A DNA stretch of 64,000 bases from JALZKA01 sp033856515 (GCA_033856515.1 JAWVEY010000019.1:18267-82266); one strand, 5' to 3'. Counted from the stretch's first letter, positions 1 through 7,768 are shown. Numbers and translations: made by a program. The notes: generated by a model from the sequence alone, not told the origin.

Positions 1-449
1 AAGTCGCATCCCTCAGAACCAAAACCACTGGCGACCGTAAAAGTTCCGCCGGCAACCTCGCGGGCTGTTACGGAGCCATTAAGCGCCTTAGCCTCGAGCG
101 CCTTCCATTCGGCCGCGATTTCCGCCTCGTGCTTCGTGTCGGCATCGAAGATCGTCGGCACCACGAGGCCGACGGCCTCGTCCGCGACCACGCCCACATT
201 GATGCGCGAGTACGTCTCGAAGGCGCCGTCCCGGTACGCGCCGTTCAGGCGAGGGGCGTGGCGCAAGGCGCGGGCCACGGCGGCGACGATCGCTGCGATC
301 GGGCTATCGGCGTCGCCGATCTCGAGCGTGCCCTGCACGTAGAGGTGGGGGATCGTCGCCTTCGACTCAGCGACCTTGCGCGCAGCGGCGCGCTGCGCCT
401 TGGAGGGCTCAAGGCGCTCGACCGTCCCCCTCGCGCTTCCGTCAGCCAT
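1..449 (-). CDS. 2-oxoacid dehydrogenase E2 acyltransferase catalytic domain (partial)
   Basis: Catalytic domain of a dihydrolipoamide acyltransferase, which moves an acyl group from a lipoyl arm to CoA. The visible 149 residues start at an ATG at 449 and enter the core almost at once (AAARKVAESKATIPH near residue 21, then INVGVVADEAVGLVVPTI). No lipoyl or peripheral-subunit-binding domain precedes the core, unlike a standard E2. The C-terminal part with the HxxxDG catalytic motif lies beyond the left edge, so activity cannot be judged. It follows the upstream DsbA-like gene by 8 bases and shares a strand and probable operon with lpd. It may work with a separate lipoyl protein or may be a non-canonical acyltransferase. 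Confidence 0.8.
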   Translation of the reverse strand, partial: MADGSARGTVERLEPSKAQRAAARKVAESKATIPHLYVQGTLEIGDADSPIAAIVAAVARALRHAPRLNGAYRDGAFETYSRINVGVVADEAVGLVVPTIFDADTKHEAEIAAEWKALEAKALNGSVTAREVAGGTFTVASGFGSEGCD

Positions 450-457
450 GGCTCACT

Positions 458-1048
458 TCAAACGACGATAGCCGAGGCCTCGGCAGCATCTTCGAGGCGG
501 TCGTCGCCCCAGAAGACTTCGTCTCCGACGACAACCGCCGGAACGCCGAAAACGCCCAGGTCCGCGGCCTCGTCGGTCGTCTCGCGCAGGCGTAGCTTGA
601 TGCTGTCCCGCGCAACCGCGGTGCTGAGCGCGCGCGGGTGGAGCTCGGCCGATGCGGCGGCGATCAGGACGTTGTCGGGGTCCGAGAGGTCGCGGCCGGC
701 GGCGAAATGCTGGCGGAACGCGGCCAGGGGGAGGGAGACGCCGCGGCCGATCTCGGTCGCGAAGGTCGCGACCCGCATTGCGAAGAGGTAGTTGGAGGGC
801 CAGCCTTCGGGCCAGCGGATCGGCGGCAGGCCGTAGGCCTGTGCGCGGCGCTCCACCTCGCGCATGCCCTCGTCCCTCGCGTCGGTCTGCGCCCACGAGC
901 CGCGGTCGAAGCGCGCGAAGAGGCCGCCCAGGAGCACGGGCTTCCACACAGGAGGCGGCGCACCCGCCTCCTCGAAGACGCCGTGGATGCGCTCGGCCGC
1001 CAGGTAGGCGTAGGGCGAGCCGAGGTCGTAGTAGAAGCTGGCGGGCAC
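458..1048 (-). CDS. DsbA-family protein, 2-hydroxychromene-2-carboxylate isomerase-like
   Basis: A 196-residue thioredoxin-fold protein of the DsbA / kappa-GST / HCCA isomerase family. The N-terminal stretch FYYDLGSPYAYLAAERI is the typical DxxSPYxYL signature. The C-terminal part has the cis-Pro region (GVFGVPAVVVGDEVFWGDDR), with a valine after the proline. There is no CxxC, which argues for an isomerase or GST-like role rather than disulfide exchange. The start is GTG at 1048. It lies between lpd and the E2-like gene on the same strand. The substrate is unknown. The family is clear; the exact reaction is not. Confidence 0.85.
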   Translation of the reverse strand: MPASFYYDLGSPYAYLAAERIHGVFEEAGAPPPVWKPVLLGGLFARFDRGSWAQTDARDEGMREVERRAQAYGLPPIRWPEGWPSNYLFAMRVATFATEIGRGVSLPLAAFRQHFAAGRDLSDPDNVLIAAASAELHPRALSTAVARDSIKLRLRETTDEAADLGVFGVPAVVVGDEVFWGDDRLEDAAEASAIVV

Positions 1049-1071
1049 GGCACCAGTGTTAGCGAACCATA

Positions 1072-1086
1072 AGGGGTCTGACCCCT
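1072..1086. repeat. Short perfect palindrome AGGGGTC-T-GACCCCT
   Basis: Seven-base arms around a single central T, in the 47-bp gap between the lpd stop and the start of the DsbA-like gene. It could fold into a small hairpin in the mRNA or be one of the short intergenic palindromes also seen at 57386-57410. There is no U-tract, so it is not a classical terminator. Confidence 0.6.
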
Positions 1087-1095
1087 CCGGCGGGG

Positions 1096-2463
1096 TTAGG
1101 CGTGGGTCGCCCAGCCGTCAACGGCGCGCGCGGCGTCGAGGATCGCTTCGGAGATCGTGGGGTGCGGGTGGACGATCCGGGCGAGCTCCTGATAGCCGCC
1201 CTCGAGCGCGATCACGTTGACGATCTCCGAGATCATGTCGCAGGCGCGGTTGCCGACGATGTGGGCGCCGATGATCTCGCCGTACTTCGAGTCGGCGACG
1301 ATCTTCACCATGCCCTCGCGGTCGTCGTAGACGGCCGAGGCGCCGACGCCGCCGAGCTTGAAGCGCCCGACCTTGATGTCGTGCCCGGCCTCCTTCGCCG
1401 CGGCCTCGGTCAGGCCGACGGAAGCGACCTGCGGGTGGCAGAACGTGGCGCCGGGGATGAGGTCGACGTCGACGGCGTGAGTCGGAGCGCCCGCGATCGT
1501 CTCGACGGCGACGACGCCTTCCTCGGAGGCCTTGTGGGCGAGCGCGGGGCCGCGCACGAGGTCGCCGATCGCGAACACCTTCTTGTTAGTGGTGCGCTGG
1601 AGCTCGTCGATCTTTACCTTGCCGTTGTCCTCGGTCTCGACGCCGGCGCCCGAGAGGTTCAGCGGATCGGTATCGGGCGCTCGTCCCCCGGCGATGACGA
1701 GGTAGTCCGCCTCGCCCTGGTTCTCCCCGTAGGTGAACTTGACCGACTTGGCGGTCTCCTCGACGTTCTCGATCGGCGCGCCGGTGGCGACGGTGATGCC
1801 CTGCTTCTTGAAGGTCCGCTCGACGACCCGGGCGCAGTCCTTGTCCTCGAGGGGAAGGATCTGACCGAGCATCTCGATCAGGGTCACCTCGGTGCCGTAG
1901 CGCGCGTAGGCGGAGGCGATCTCGGAGCCCGAGGCGCCGGCGCCGACGATCGCGAGCTTCTTCGGCTGTGCGGGGAGCGACCACGCGCCCCATGTGTCGA
2001 CGATCCGCTCGGAGAACTCGACGCCAGGGATCGCCATCGCGACGGAGCCGGTCGCGAGTACGACGTTCTTGGCCTCGTATGTCTCACCGCCGACCGCGAC
2101 GTTCCCGTCGTCGGTCAGCGCGCCCTCGCCCTCGATCTGGGTGATCTTGTTCTTGTCCCAGAGCATCTTCACGCCGCCCGAGAGCGTGTCCGAGACGCTT
2201 GCGCGGCGCTCGCCCAGCGCCTTCCAGTCGATCGATGCCTTGGTGACCTTCACGCCGAGGTCAGCCGAGTTCTGCGCGAGGTCGAGGACCTCGGCGGAGT
2301 GGAGCATCGTCTTCGCCGGGATGCAGGCGTAGTTGAGGCAACGCCCGCCTGGCTTGTCCTTCTCGACGACGGCCGTATTCAGGCCGAGCTGGGCGGCGCG
2401 GATCGCCGCGACGTACCCGCCGGGACCACCGCCGATCACGATCACGTCGAAGGATTCGGCCAT
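1096..2463 (-). CDS. lpdA: Dihydrolipoyl dehydrogenase (E3)
   Basis: FAD-dependent disulfide reductase that reoxidises dihydrolipoamide in 2-oxoacid dehydrogenase or glycine cleavage complexes, using NAD+. At 455 residues it has the normal family length. Visible are the FAD-binding GGGPGG at 11-16, the redox disulfide in GGRCLNYACIPAK (Cys42 and Cys47, the usual spacing), the NAD-binding GAGASGSE near 175, and the C-terminal HPHPTISE that supplies the catalytic His-Glu pair. It begins at ATG 2463. It is followed by the DsbA-like and E2-like genes, which suggests part of a 2-oxoacid dehydrogenase operon whose E1 genes lie outside the window. Confidence 0.95.
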   Translation of the reverse strand: MAESFDVIVIGGGPGGYVAAIRAAQLGLNTAVVEKDKPGGRCLNYACIPAKTMLHSAEVLDLAQNSADLGVKVTKASIDWKALGERRASVSDTLSGGVKMLWDKNKITQIEGEGALTDDGNVAVGGETYEAKNVVLATGSVAMAIPGVEFSERIVDTWGAWSLPAQPKKLAIVGAGASGSEIASAYARYGTEVTLIEMLGQILPLEDKDCARVVERTFKKQGITVATGAPIENVEETAKSVKFTYGENQGEADYLVIAGGRAPDTDPLNLSGAGVETEDNGKVKIDELQRTTNKKVFAIGDLVRGPALAHKASEEGVVAVETIAGAPTHAVDVDLIPGATFCHPQVASVGLTEAAAKEAGHDIKVGRFKLGGVGASAVYDDREGMVKIVADSKYGEIIGAHIVGNRACDMISEIVNVIALEGGYQELARIVHPHPTISEAILDAARAVDGWATHA

Positions 2464-2502
2464 GCCTTCGACTCTATAAGGAAGGTCAGTGCGGGTCTGG
2501 AT

Positions 2503-2889
2503 TCAGAAATCGAAAACGTAGTCCGGCGACGTTTCCTTCGCGCAGCCGTTCTCGGCCGCCGCGACCGCGTAGAAATGAGTCCCGACCGCAGGGAGGGGCT
2601 CATCGTCGTAGACCGCGAACCGGTACTTGTCCTCCAAGAAGTTCGTCCGAGCAGATCCGAGCTTCGTCTTGCCGCTCTCCTCGCGGCGAAACACCGTCAC
2701 CTTGCGGTTGTCCTCGCAACGCGTCTTTGCCGACCGTACTTCGCCCAGAACCTGCCCTTTCGGGCCGCCGGTTTCGTAGCCCGTGACCCTGACCTTGGAG
2801 CTGGTCGCAGCAGCCGTCCCGGTCAGGCCGGTACCCATGAGGAGGGCCATCCCCACCAGCGTTGCGATCCACCTCCGTGCGATCCGCAT
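2503..2889 (-). CDS. Small secreted protein of unknown function
   Basis: 128 residues. The N-terminus is a typical Sec signal: a basic start (MRIARRW), a hydrophobic core, and a likely cleavage near TAAA-TS (about residue 29). The mature part is mainly polar, with two cysteines (in TRCEDN and ENGCAK) that could form a disulfide, and ends in DYVFDF. I do not recognise a domain. It lies 39 bases upstream of lpd and downstream of a membrane protein on the same strand, so it may be co-transcribed with thiE and lpd. Confidence 0.7.
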   Translation of the reverse strand: MRIARRWIATLVGMALLMGTGLTGTAAATSSKVRVTGYETGGPKGQVLGEVRSAKTRCEDNRKVTVFRREESGKTKLGSARTNFLEDKYRFAVYDDEPLPAVGTHFYAVAAAENGCAKETSPDYVFDF

Positions 2890-2930
2890 GCCGAAACCTT
2901 AGACCGACGTTCTCGGCTTCGCATCCGTAG

Positions 2931-3488
2931 TTATCCGTAACCGCCGCGATCGGGCATCTGGATGCGGGCCATGGCCTTGACCATGCGGTAGAAGAGGAAG
3001 CTCGACCCGGCAAGAAATGCCGTGAGGCCGAGGGCGCGCGGGATCTCCGTGACCTGGACGAGCGCGAGGATCGAGACGACGATCAGCAGGACCAGCAGGG
3101 TCTGGAAGCCCAGAACCGCCCAGTAGCGCGCTTTCCAAAGTCCGTACGTCATCGCCCCGAGGACGAGGGAGGAGACGACGGTGAAGAACAGGTTCGGCTT
3201 CGCCTCTCCGGTCTTCGTCCCGAAGTCGTCGAACGTGCTGACCTCGACGCCGGCGATGTAGGAGATGAGCGTTCCGAGCACGAGGAGCCCCGAGATCACG
3301 GCCGCCACCGTGACGACCCCGGGCCGCTCGTCCGGCTCCAGGGGGTCGAGCTCTTCCCGTGCGGCCCGGTTCTTCTCCTCGGTGCGCGCCGCCCGCGCTT
3401 CGCGCTGCGCCTGGAGCTCGGCGTAGCGGTCGCCAGAGCGCTCCTTGCGCTTGCGCCTCTCGGCGCGCTTTCGCTCTCGGGATCCCAT
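2931..3488 (-). CDS. Membrane protein of unknown function, basic N-terminus and four TM helices
   Basis: 185 residues. Residues 1-55 are strongly charged and probably helical (repeated KR/RE, as in RKRAERRKRKERSGDRY). About four hydrophobic segments follow (VVTVAAVISGLLVLGTLI, NLFFTVVSSLVLGAMTYGL, VLGFQTLLVLLIVVSILALV, LGLTAFLAGSSFLFYRMV). The ATG overlaps the stop of thiE (TGATG), so it is translationally coupled to thiamin phosphate synthase. No function can be assigned from sequence; a role linked to thiamin is only guilt by association. Confidence 0.75.
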   Translation of the reverse strand: MGSRERKRAERRKRKERSGDRYAELQAQREARAARTEEKNRAAREELDPLEPDERPGVVTVAAVISGLLVLGTLISYIAGVEVSTFDDFGTKTGEAKPNLFFTVVSSLVLGAMTYGLWKARYWAVLGFQTLLVLLIVVSILALVQVTEIPRALGLTAFLAGSSFLFYRMVKAMARIQMPDRGGYG

Positions 3489-4141
3489 CAGGCGCCAAGC
3501 CTTGCACGCAGCTCGCGAGCGGCAGCCTCAGGATCCGCCGCGTCCCTGATGGCGCGGACAACGACGATCCGGGACGCGCCCGCGGCGATCACGTCGTTCA
3601 CGTTCGAAAGGTCGATCCCACCGATCGCGAACCACGGGGTGTCGCCGGCGACATCACCCGCGTGGCGGATTAGCTCGAGACCCGCGGCGGGGCGTCCTTC
3701 CTTCGTCGGCGTCTCCCAGACGGGTCCGGCGCTGACCTGGTCCGGCCGGGCGCCGCCGGTGGCTGCGAGCGCCGCGTCGAACTGCTCGGGCGCGTGGGTG
3801 GAGAGGCCGACCAGAGCACCGGGACCTGCCTGAGTTCGTGCCTCGGCGACAGGTGTGTCGTCCTGTCCCACGTGAACGCCGTCGGCGCGGCATGCTTCGA
3901 CCAGTTCCGGGTGATCGTTCAGGAAGAAGAGCACGCCATGCTCGTCGGCTGCGCGGCGGAACGGCTCGGCAAGGGCGACCATCTCCTCGGCGCATCGCGG
4001 CGCCTTCTCGCGCAGCTGGATCAGGTCGACTCCCCCTCGAAGCGCCGCATCGAGGAGAGGGAAAGGATCTCCGTTGCCTGGGCGACCGTCGCAGACGAAA
4101 TAGAGACGGGCTTCGGCGAGCCGTTGTCGGGCATCAGACAT
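3488..4141 (-). CDS. thiE: Thiamine-phosphate synthase
   Basis: Joins HMP-PP and the thiazole phosphate to make thiamin monophosphate. The 217-residue TIM barrel carries the family motifs QLREK (near 42), FLNDHPEL, ADGVHVGQDD, GPVWETPTKEG (the pyrophosphate loop, normally GPxFxTxTK) and FAIGGI. The ATG at 4141 is preferred over upstream in-frame starts because it begins just before the first barrel strand. The gene is divergent from the thiO-thiS-thiG operon, and no riboswitch of its own is visible. Its stop overlaps the next gene. Confidence 0.93.
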   Translation of the reverse strand: MSDARQRLAEARLYFVCDGRPGNGDPFPLLDAALRGGVDLIQLREKAPRCAEEMVALAEPFRRAADEHGVLFFLNDHPELVEACRADGVHVGQDDTPVAEARTQAGPGALVGLSTHAPEQFDAALAATGGARPDQVSAGPVWETPTKEGRPAAGLELIRHAGDVAGDTPWFAIGGIDLSNVNDVIAAGASRIVVVRAIRDAADPEAAARELRARLGA

Positions 4142-4165
4142 CTCCCCGAGAGTACGATTGAAAGA

Positions 4166-4250
4166 CGACGGGAGCCCCACTTGATGGGCTGAGAGGGCGT
4201 TCGCGCGCCGACCGTATGAACCTGAACCGGGTAATGCCGGCGCAAGGGAA
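4166..4250 (+). ncRNA. TPP riboswitch (THI-box)
   Basis: The conserved core elements are in the right order: GGGAGCCCC, the GGGCTGAGAGGG arm (CTGAGA at 4189-4194), CCGTATGAACCTGA, and GGGTAATGCCGGCGCAAGGGA (4229-4249). It lies immediately upstream of thiO on the same strand. The 3' end contains AGGGAAGGA, which also serves as the Shine-Dalgarno of thiO only a few bases before its TTG start. Control by masking of ribosome binding is therefore more likely than termination. No terminator follows. Confidence 0.95.
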
Positions 4251-4255
4251 GGAAT

Positions 4256-5452
4256 TTGGTCTTGCCGGACTTCCGGCCTCAAAACACTCACGAGCGTCTC
4301 GATGCGGTGATCGTCGGCGCCGGCGTCATCGGGCTTGCCTGCGCCTGGCGGGCCGCCAAGAGCGGTCTTCGCGTGCGCGTGATCGAGCGCGCGGAGCCGG
4401 GCTCGGGAGCGTCCGGTGTTGCCGCCGGGATGCTGGCGCCCGTCGGCGAGGCGACCTGGGGGGAGGAACAGCTGCTCGACGCAGCACTTGCCTCACACCG
4501 CATGTGGGCGGACTTCGCGGACGAGCTGGCCGACGCGGGGCAAGCGGAGTCGTCCCTTCTGGAGAGCGGTGCCCTTCATGTGGCCCTCGACGCAGACGAG
4601 GCGGGGGAGCTCCGCAGGCGCTTCGACCTGATGCGCTCGCTCGGACTCGAGGCGGATTGGCTTACTGGTCGCGAGTGCCGGGAGCTCGAGCCGGGGCTGG
4701 GGCCGTCGGCCTTTGCGGGTGTGCACGCGCCGCACGAGGCAGGGGTGGACCCGGCGGCGATCGTGTCGGCGCTCCGGAGGGCGTGCCTGAACGAGGGCAC
4801 CGAGATCGTTACCGGCGCGACGGTAACAGGCGCTGTCTGGGATGGCGACGCCATCCGCGGCGTCGTGACCGAGGACGGCGCCGAGCACCGGGCGCAGGCG
4901 ACCGTGCTCGCAGCGGGCGCCTGGTCGGGCTCCGTTTCATGGCTGCCCGAGGGCGCGGTGCCGCCCGTGCGCCCAGTGAAGGGACAGATCCTCACGCTTC
5001 GCGGCGCGCCTGCCGAGCCGGTGACCGGTCGGATCGTTGTCTCCGAGCGGGTGTATCTGGTGCCGCGGGCGGACGGCCGGCTGATCGCGGGCGCGACCGT
5101 CGAGGAGATGGGATTCGACACACGCGTCACGGCGGGCGGGGTGCACGAGCTTCTGCGGGAGGCCTACAGGGCACTCCCGGACATCGCCGAGCTGGAGCTG
5201 GAGCGGGTCGTGGCGGGCCTGCGGCCCGGCACCCCAGACAACGCGCCGATCGTGGGTTGGGGCTCGATCGACGGCCTCCTACTCGCCACCGGACATTTCC
5301 GCAACGGCATCCTGCTCGCTCCGCTGACGGCCGAAGCGGTCGCCGCACTACTCTCAAGTGAGAGCCCCCCGGCCGCGATGGCCGTGGCGGACCCCAAGCG
5401 CTTTGTTGAGGGGACAGGCCCCTTAACAGTTGTCACGGAAGTGTCATCTTGA
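4256..5452 (+). CDS. thiO: Glycine oxidase ThiO
   Basis: FAD enzyme that oxidises glycine to dehydroglycine for thiazole synthesis, the O2-dependent alternative to ThiH. 398 residues with the N-terminal dinucleotide fold GAGVIGLACAWRAAKSG, the DAO-family segment RPVKGQIL, and the C-terminal GLRPGTPDNAPIVGW and ATGHFRNGILLAP. The start is TTG at 4256, chosen because AGGGAAGGA, the end of the riboswitch, is placed as its ribosome binding site. The last few codons carry AGGGG-ACAG-GCCCCT, a palindrome-like insert beyond the conserved domain. The stop overlaps the thiS start (TTGA). Confidence 0.93.
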   Translation: MVLPDFRPQNTHERLDAVIVGAGVIGLACAWRAAKSGLRVRVIERAEPGSGASGVAAGMLAPVGEATWGEEQLLDAALASHRMWADFADELADAGQAESSLLESGALHVALDADEAGELRRRFDLMRSLGLEADWLTGRECRELEPGLGPSAFAGVHAPHEAGVDPAAIVSALRRACLNEGTEIVTGATVTGAVWDGDAIRGVVTEDGAEHRAQATVLAAGAWSGSVSWLPEGAVPPVRPVKGQILTLRGAPAEPVTGRIVVSERVYLVPRADGRLIAGATVEEMGFDTRVTAGGVHELLREAYRALPDIAELELERVVAGLRPGTPDNAPIVGWGSIDGLLLATGHFRNGILLAPLTAEAVAALLSSESPPAAMAVADPKRFVEGTGPLTVVTEVSS

Positions 5453-5655
5453 GACTCATGCTGAACGGGGAGGAGCGCGAGCTGGCCGACGGCGCGACCG
5501 TTGCCGACGCCGTTGTCCTGGCGGGCGCGCCGGATGTTGAGCGCGGGATCGCGGTGGCGGTGGAGGGCGAGGTCGTGCCGCGAGCCGAATGGGAGGATCG
5601 GGTCCTGGCCGATGGCGAGGCGATCGAGGTGGTGCATGCCGTCCAGGGCGGATAG
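5449..5655 (+). CDS. thiS: Sulfur carrier protein ThiS
   Basis: 68-residue ubiquitin-fold protein whose C-terminal Gly-Gly (HAVQGG) is adenylated and thiocarboxylated to deliver sulfur for the thiazole ring. The start is probably TTG at 5449, since GGAAG lies seven bases upstream and the codon overlaps the thiO stop. ATG 5458 (MLNGEEREL) is the alternative. It is followed by thiG with a 20-base overlap. No thiF-type adenylating enzyme is in the window. Confidence 0.93.
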   Translation: MRLMLNGEERELADGATVADAVVLAGAPDVERGIAVAVEGEVVPRAEWEDRVLADGEAIEVVHAVQGG

Positions 5656-6433
5656 CGGCGAGGCGACCGCCACCTGGGCGCTCGGCGACCGCGAGTGGTC
5701 GTCGCGTCTGATCGTGGGGACGGGCGGCTTCCGTTCGCTCGAGCAGATGGAGCGCTCGCTCGAGGCGTCCGGCGCGGAGATCGTCACGGTCGCGCTTCGC
5801 CGGGTGGATCCGCTCGCGCAGGGGTCCATCACCGATGTGATCGACCGCCTCGGCCTGTTCACGCTGCCGAACACCGCCGGTTGCTATACGGCTCGCGACG
5901 CCGTGAAGACGGCGCGGCTCGCTCGCGAGGCTTTCGGAACGGACTGGGTGAAGCTCGAGGTGATCGGCGACGACCGCACGCTTTTGCCGGACGCGGCCGA
6001 GCTCCTCGTCGCGGCGGAGACCCTCGTCGGTGACGGCTTCACCGTGTTGCCGTACACGAACGACGACCCGATCCTGGCGCGGCGCCTGGAGGAGGCGGGG
6101 TGCGCGGCCGTAATGCCGCTCGGCTCGCCGATCGGCTCGGGCGCCGGCATCCGCAACCCCTACAACATCCGGATCATCGTCGAGCAGGCGTCGATACCGG
6201 TGATCCTGGACGCCGGCATCGGTACGGCTTCCGACGCCTCGATGGCGATGGAGCTGGGGTGTGACGCGGTGCTTTTGGCGAGCGCGGTGTCGCGCGCCGC
6301 CGATCCAGAGCTGATGGCCGGCGCGATGCGGAGCGCCGTGGTCGCGGGCTATGCGGCGCGGCGCGCCGGGCGCATCCCGAAGCGCACGCACGCGCTCCCA
6401 TCGACGCCGGACGAAGGACTGCCCGACCTTTAG
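5636..6433 (+). CDS. thiG: Thiazole synthase
   Basis: Condenses deoxyxylulose phosphate, dehydroglycine and ThiS thiocarboxylate into the thiazole phosphate. 265 residues in a TIM barrel: RLIVGTGGF at the start, the Schiff-base lysine region WVKLEVIGDDRTLLPD, MPLGSPIGSG, and ILDAGIGTASDA. ATG 5636 lies inside the end of thiS in another frame and fits the usual N-terminus. Last gene of the riboswitch-led operon; the next gene converges on it with no spacer. Confidence 0.94.
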   Translation: MPSRADSGEATATWALGDREWSSRLIVGTGGFRSLEQMERSLEASGAEIVTVALRRVDPLAQGSITDVIDRLGLFTLPNTAGCYTARDAVKTARLAREAFGTDWVKLEVIGDDRTLLPDAAELLVAAETLVGDGFTVLPYTNDDPILARRLEEAGCAAVMPLGSPIGSGAGIRNPYNIRIIVEQASIPVILDAGIGTASDASMAMELGCDAVLLASAVSRAADPELMAGAMRSAVVAGYAARRAGRIPKRTHALPSTPDEGLPDL

Positions 6434-7117
6434 TTAGCCGCGGCGGAAGAGGCCGCGGCGCTTCTTGTCTTCGCCCTCGGTGGCCGTCTCGCCGTTCTGC
6501 GCCTGATCGAAGAAGCCGGACTTCTCCTTCACGGCGGAGGTTGTCTCCTTCGCCTTGTTGACGCCCTTGTCCACGGCCTCGCCGACGTGCCCGACCGCGA
6601 CGGCGGAGCCATGCGCCGCCTTGCCGAGCGCACCGGGGTCGAGCGGCTCGATCGCGTCGTCCGGATGGGAACCGAGCTCTACGGCGGCCTTGCGGAGCGC
6701 GGTCACCTGGCGGCGGAGCTTCCGCTCCCAGGTCCCGCAGAGCTCCGGCAGGTTCTTCTTGCCGCGCGACGAGGAGACGGAGCCCATATAGGCAAGGAGG
6801 GTCGTGACGTGCTCGACGTCGTCGACGGCGAAGCGGAGCGCCTGGTTTCGCTCGAGGAAGCGGTCGAGGATCTCGGCGCGAACGGTTCCGATCCGAGAGC
6901 CGGTTCCGCGCGCCGCGAGCTCTGAGTGGAGGTCGTGCTCGGCGAGAGCGGGCGTGAACTCGAGGATCATTTCACCGAGCGTCTCCGAGCCCTTGTCGCA
7001 GACAGCCCGAGTCTCGATGTCGAGGTGGCCGGCGATCCGGCGCAGGCGGGTGCGCGCCTCTTCGGCGGTGAGCATCAGTTCGCGGTAGCCGCGGTTTTCG
7101 GCTGGGTGGAGTGCCAT
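6434..7117 (-). CDS. Conserved-looking hypothetical protein, helical, charged C-terminus
   Basis: 227 residues, not recognised. No signal peptide or membrane helix. It appears largely alpha-helical, with a low-complexity lysine/alanine-rich region (GVNKAKETTSAVKEKSGFF) and a basic tail KKRRGLFRRG that resembles an amphipathic or nucleic-acid-contacting end. It is convergent with thiG with no gap between the stops. It shares the 69-bp divergent region, including an operator-like inverted repeat, with the flavin reductase gene. Confidence 0.65.
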   Translation of the reverse strand: MALHPAENRGYRELMLTAEEARTRLRRIAGHLDIETRAVCDKGSETLGEMILEFTPALAEHDLHSELAARGTGSRIGTVRAEILDRFLERNQALRFAVDDVEHVTTLLAYMGSVSSSRGKKNLPELCGTWERKLRRQVTALRKAAVELGSHPDDAIEPLDPGALGKAAHGSAVAVGHVGEAVDKGVNKAKETTSAVKEKSGFFDQAQNGETATEGEDKKRRGLFRRG

Positions 7118-7164
7118 CGACGAACTGTTTACTAGATCGCGGCGTGGAGAGGGTGGTCTGTCTA

Positions 7165-7187
7165 TTGTCTATTAATCTGATAGACAA
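7165..7187. promoter_or_regulatory. Operator-like inverted repeat TTGTCTAT-N7-ATAGACAA
   Basis: Perfect 8-bp arms (7165-7172 and 7180-7187) around TAATCTG in the divergent region between the 6434-7117 gene and the flavin reductase. A direct copy of TGTCTAT (7159-7165) abuts the left arm. The right arm ends on the first base of the most upstream ATG (7187), so a bound regulator would block initiation. AT-rich within very GC-rich surroundings. The cognate factor is unknown. Confidence 0.6.
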
Positions 7188-7768
7188 TGAGGGACATGAA
7201 GAACGTCATGAGCGACACCATGATTCACAGCACTGGCCTGGGCGGGCATCCGCGGTCTCGCGACAGGCAGCGGGTCGTAGCGCTCGTCGGTGATCCGCGC
7301 GGGCACTCCCGCACGGCGGCACTCGCGTCCGCGGTAGCGGTCCGGCTGGCGCGAGAGGTGGTCGGGGGCTCGAAGCCTGAGTCCGCATGGAAGCTGATCG
7401 AGTTGAACGGCTGGAGCCAGGACCGATCGGTCTACGACTGGCTGACGCTGGTCCAGGAAGCCGACCTATTGGTAGTGGCCTCGCCGATCCGGCGAGCGAG
7501 CTTCACAGGCCTCCTCAAGTCGTTTCTCGACCTCCTGCCGGATCAGGCGCTAGGGGGCTCGGTGGCGGTGCCGGTCATGGTGTCCCAGACGATGCGACAC
7601 TCGCTCGCGGCGGACGTGCACCTGCGCCCGGTGCTTCAAGACCTTGGTGCGTCGTGCCCCACCGCTTCGTTGTTCGCGCTCGAATCGCGGCTCTCAAACC
7701 CCGGAGCGATCTGCGCCTCCTGGTTCAACCGGTCTCGCTCGACGCTGGCGCCGTTCGCGGCGCGCTAG
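7187..7768 (+). CDS. NAD(P)H-dependent FMN reductase family protein
   Basis: 193-residue flavodoxin-like protein of the SsuE/MsuE/ArsH class. After a short lead it shows VVALVGDPRGHSRTAALA (phosphate-binding loop), ADLLVVASPIRRASFTGLLKSFLDLLP (flavin contact and dimer region) and VPVMVSQTMRHSLAADVHLRPVLQDLG. Such reductases supply FMNH2 to sulfonate monooxygenases. Its neighbours are a sulfate importer and Rrf2 regulators, so a sulfur-scavenging role is plausible but no monooxygenase is present. ATGs at 7187, 7196, 7208 and 7220 are all possible; none has a strong Shine-Dalgarno and the domain begins near residue 29. Confidence 0.8.
   Translation: MRDMKNVMSDTMIHSTGLGGHPRSRDRQRVVALVGDPRGHSRTAALASAVAVRLAREVVGGSKPESAWKLIELNGWSQDRSVYDWLTLVQEADLLVVASPIRRASFTGLLKSFLDLLPDQALGGSVAVPVMVSQTMRHSLAADVHLRPVLQDLGASCPTASLFALESRLSNPGAICASWFNRSRSTLAPFAAR

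Noticed and set aside
1102..2940. 612-residue plus-strand frame opposite lpd
   Set aside because: Antisense shadow of a GC-rich gene: it is rich in Arg/Asp/Leu, has no recognisable motif, and lies opposite a clear lpd.
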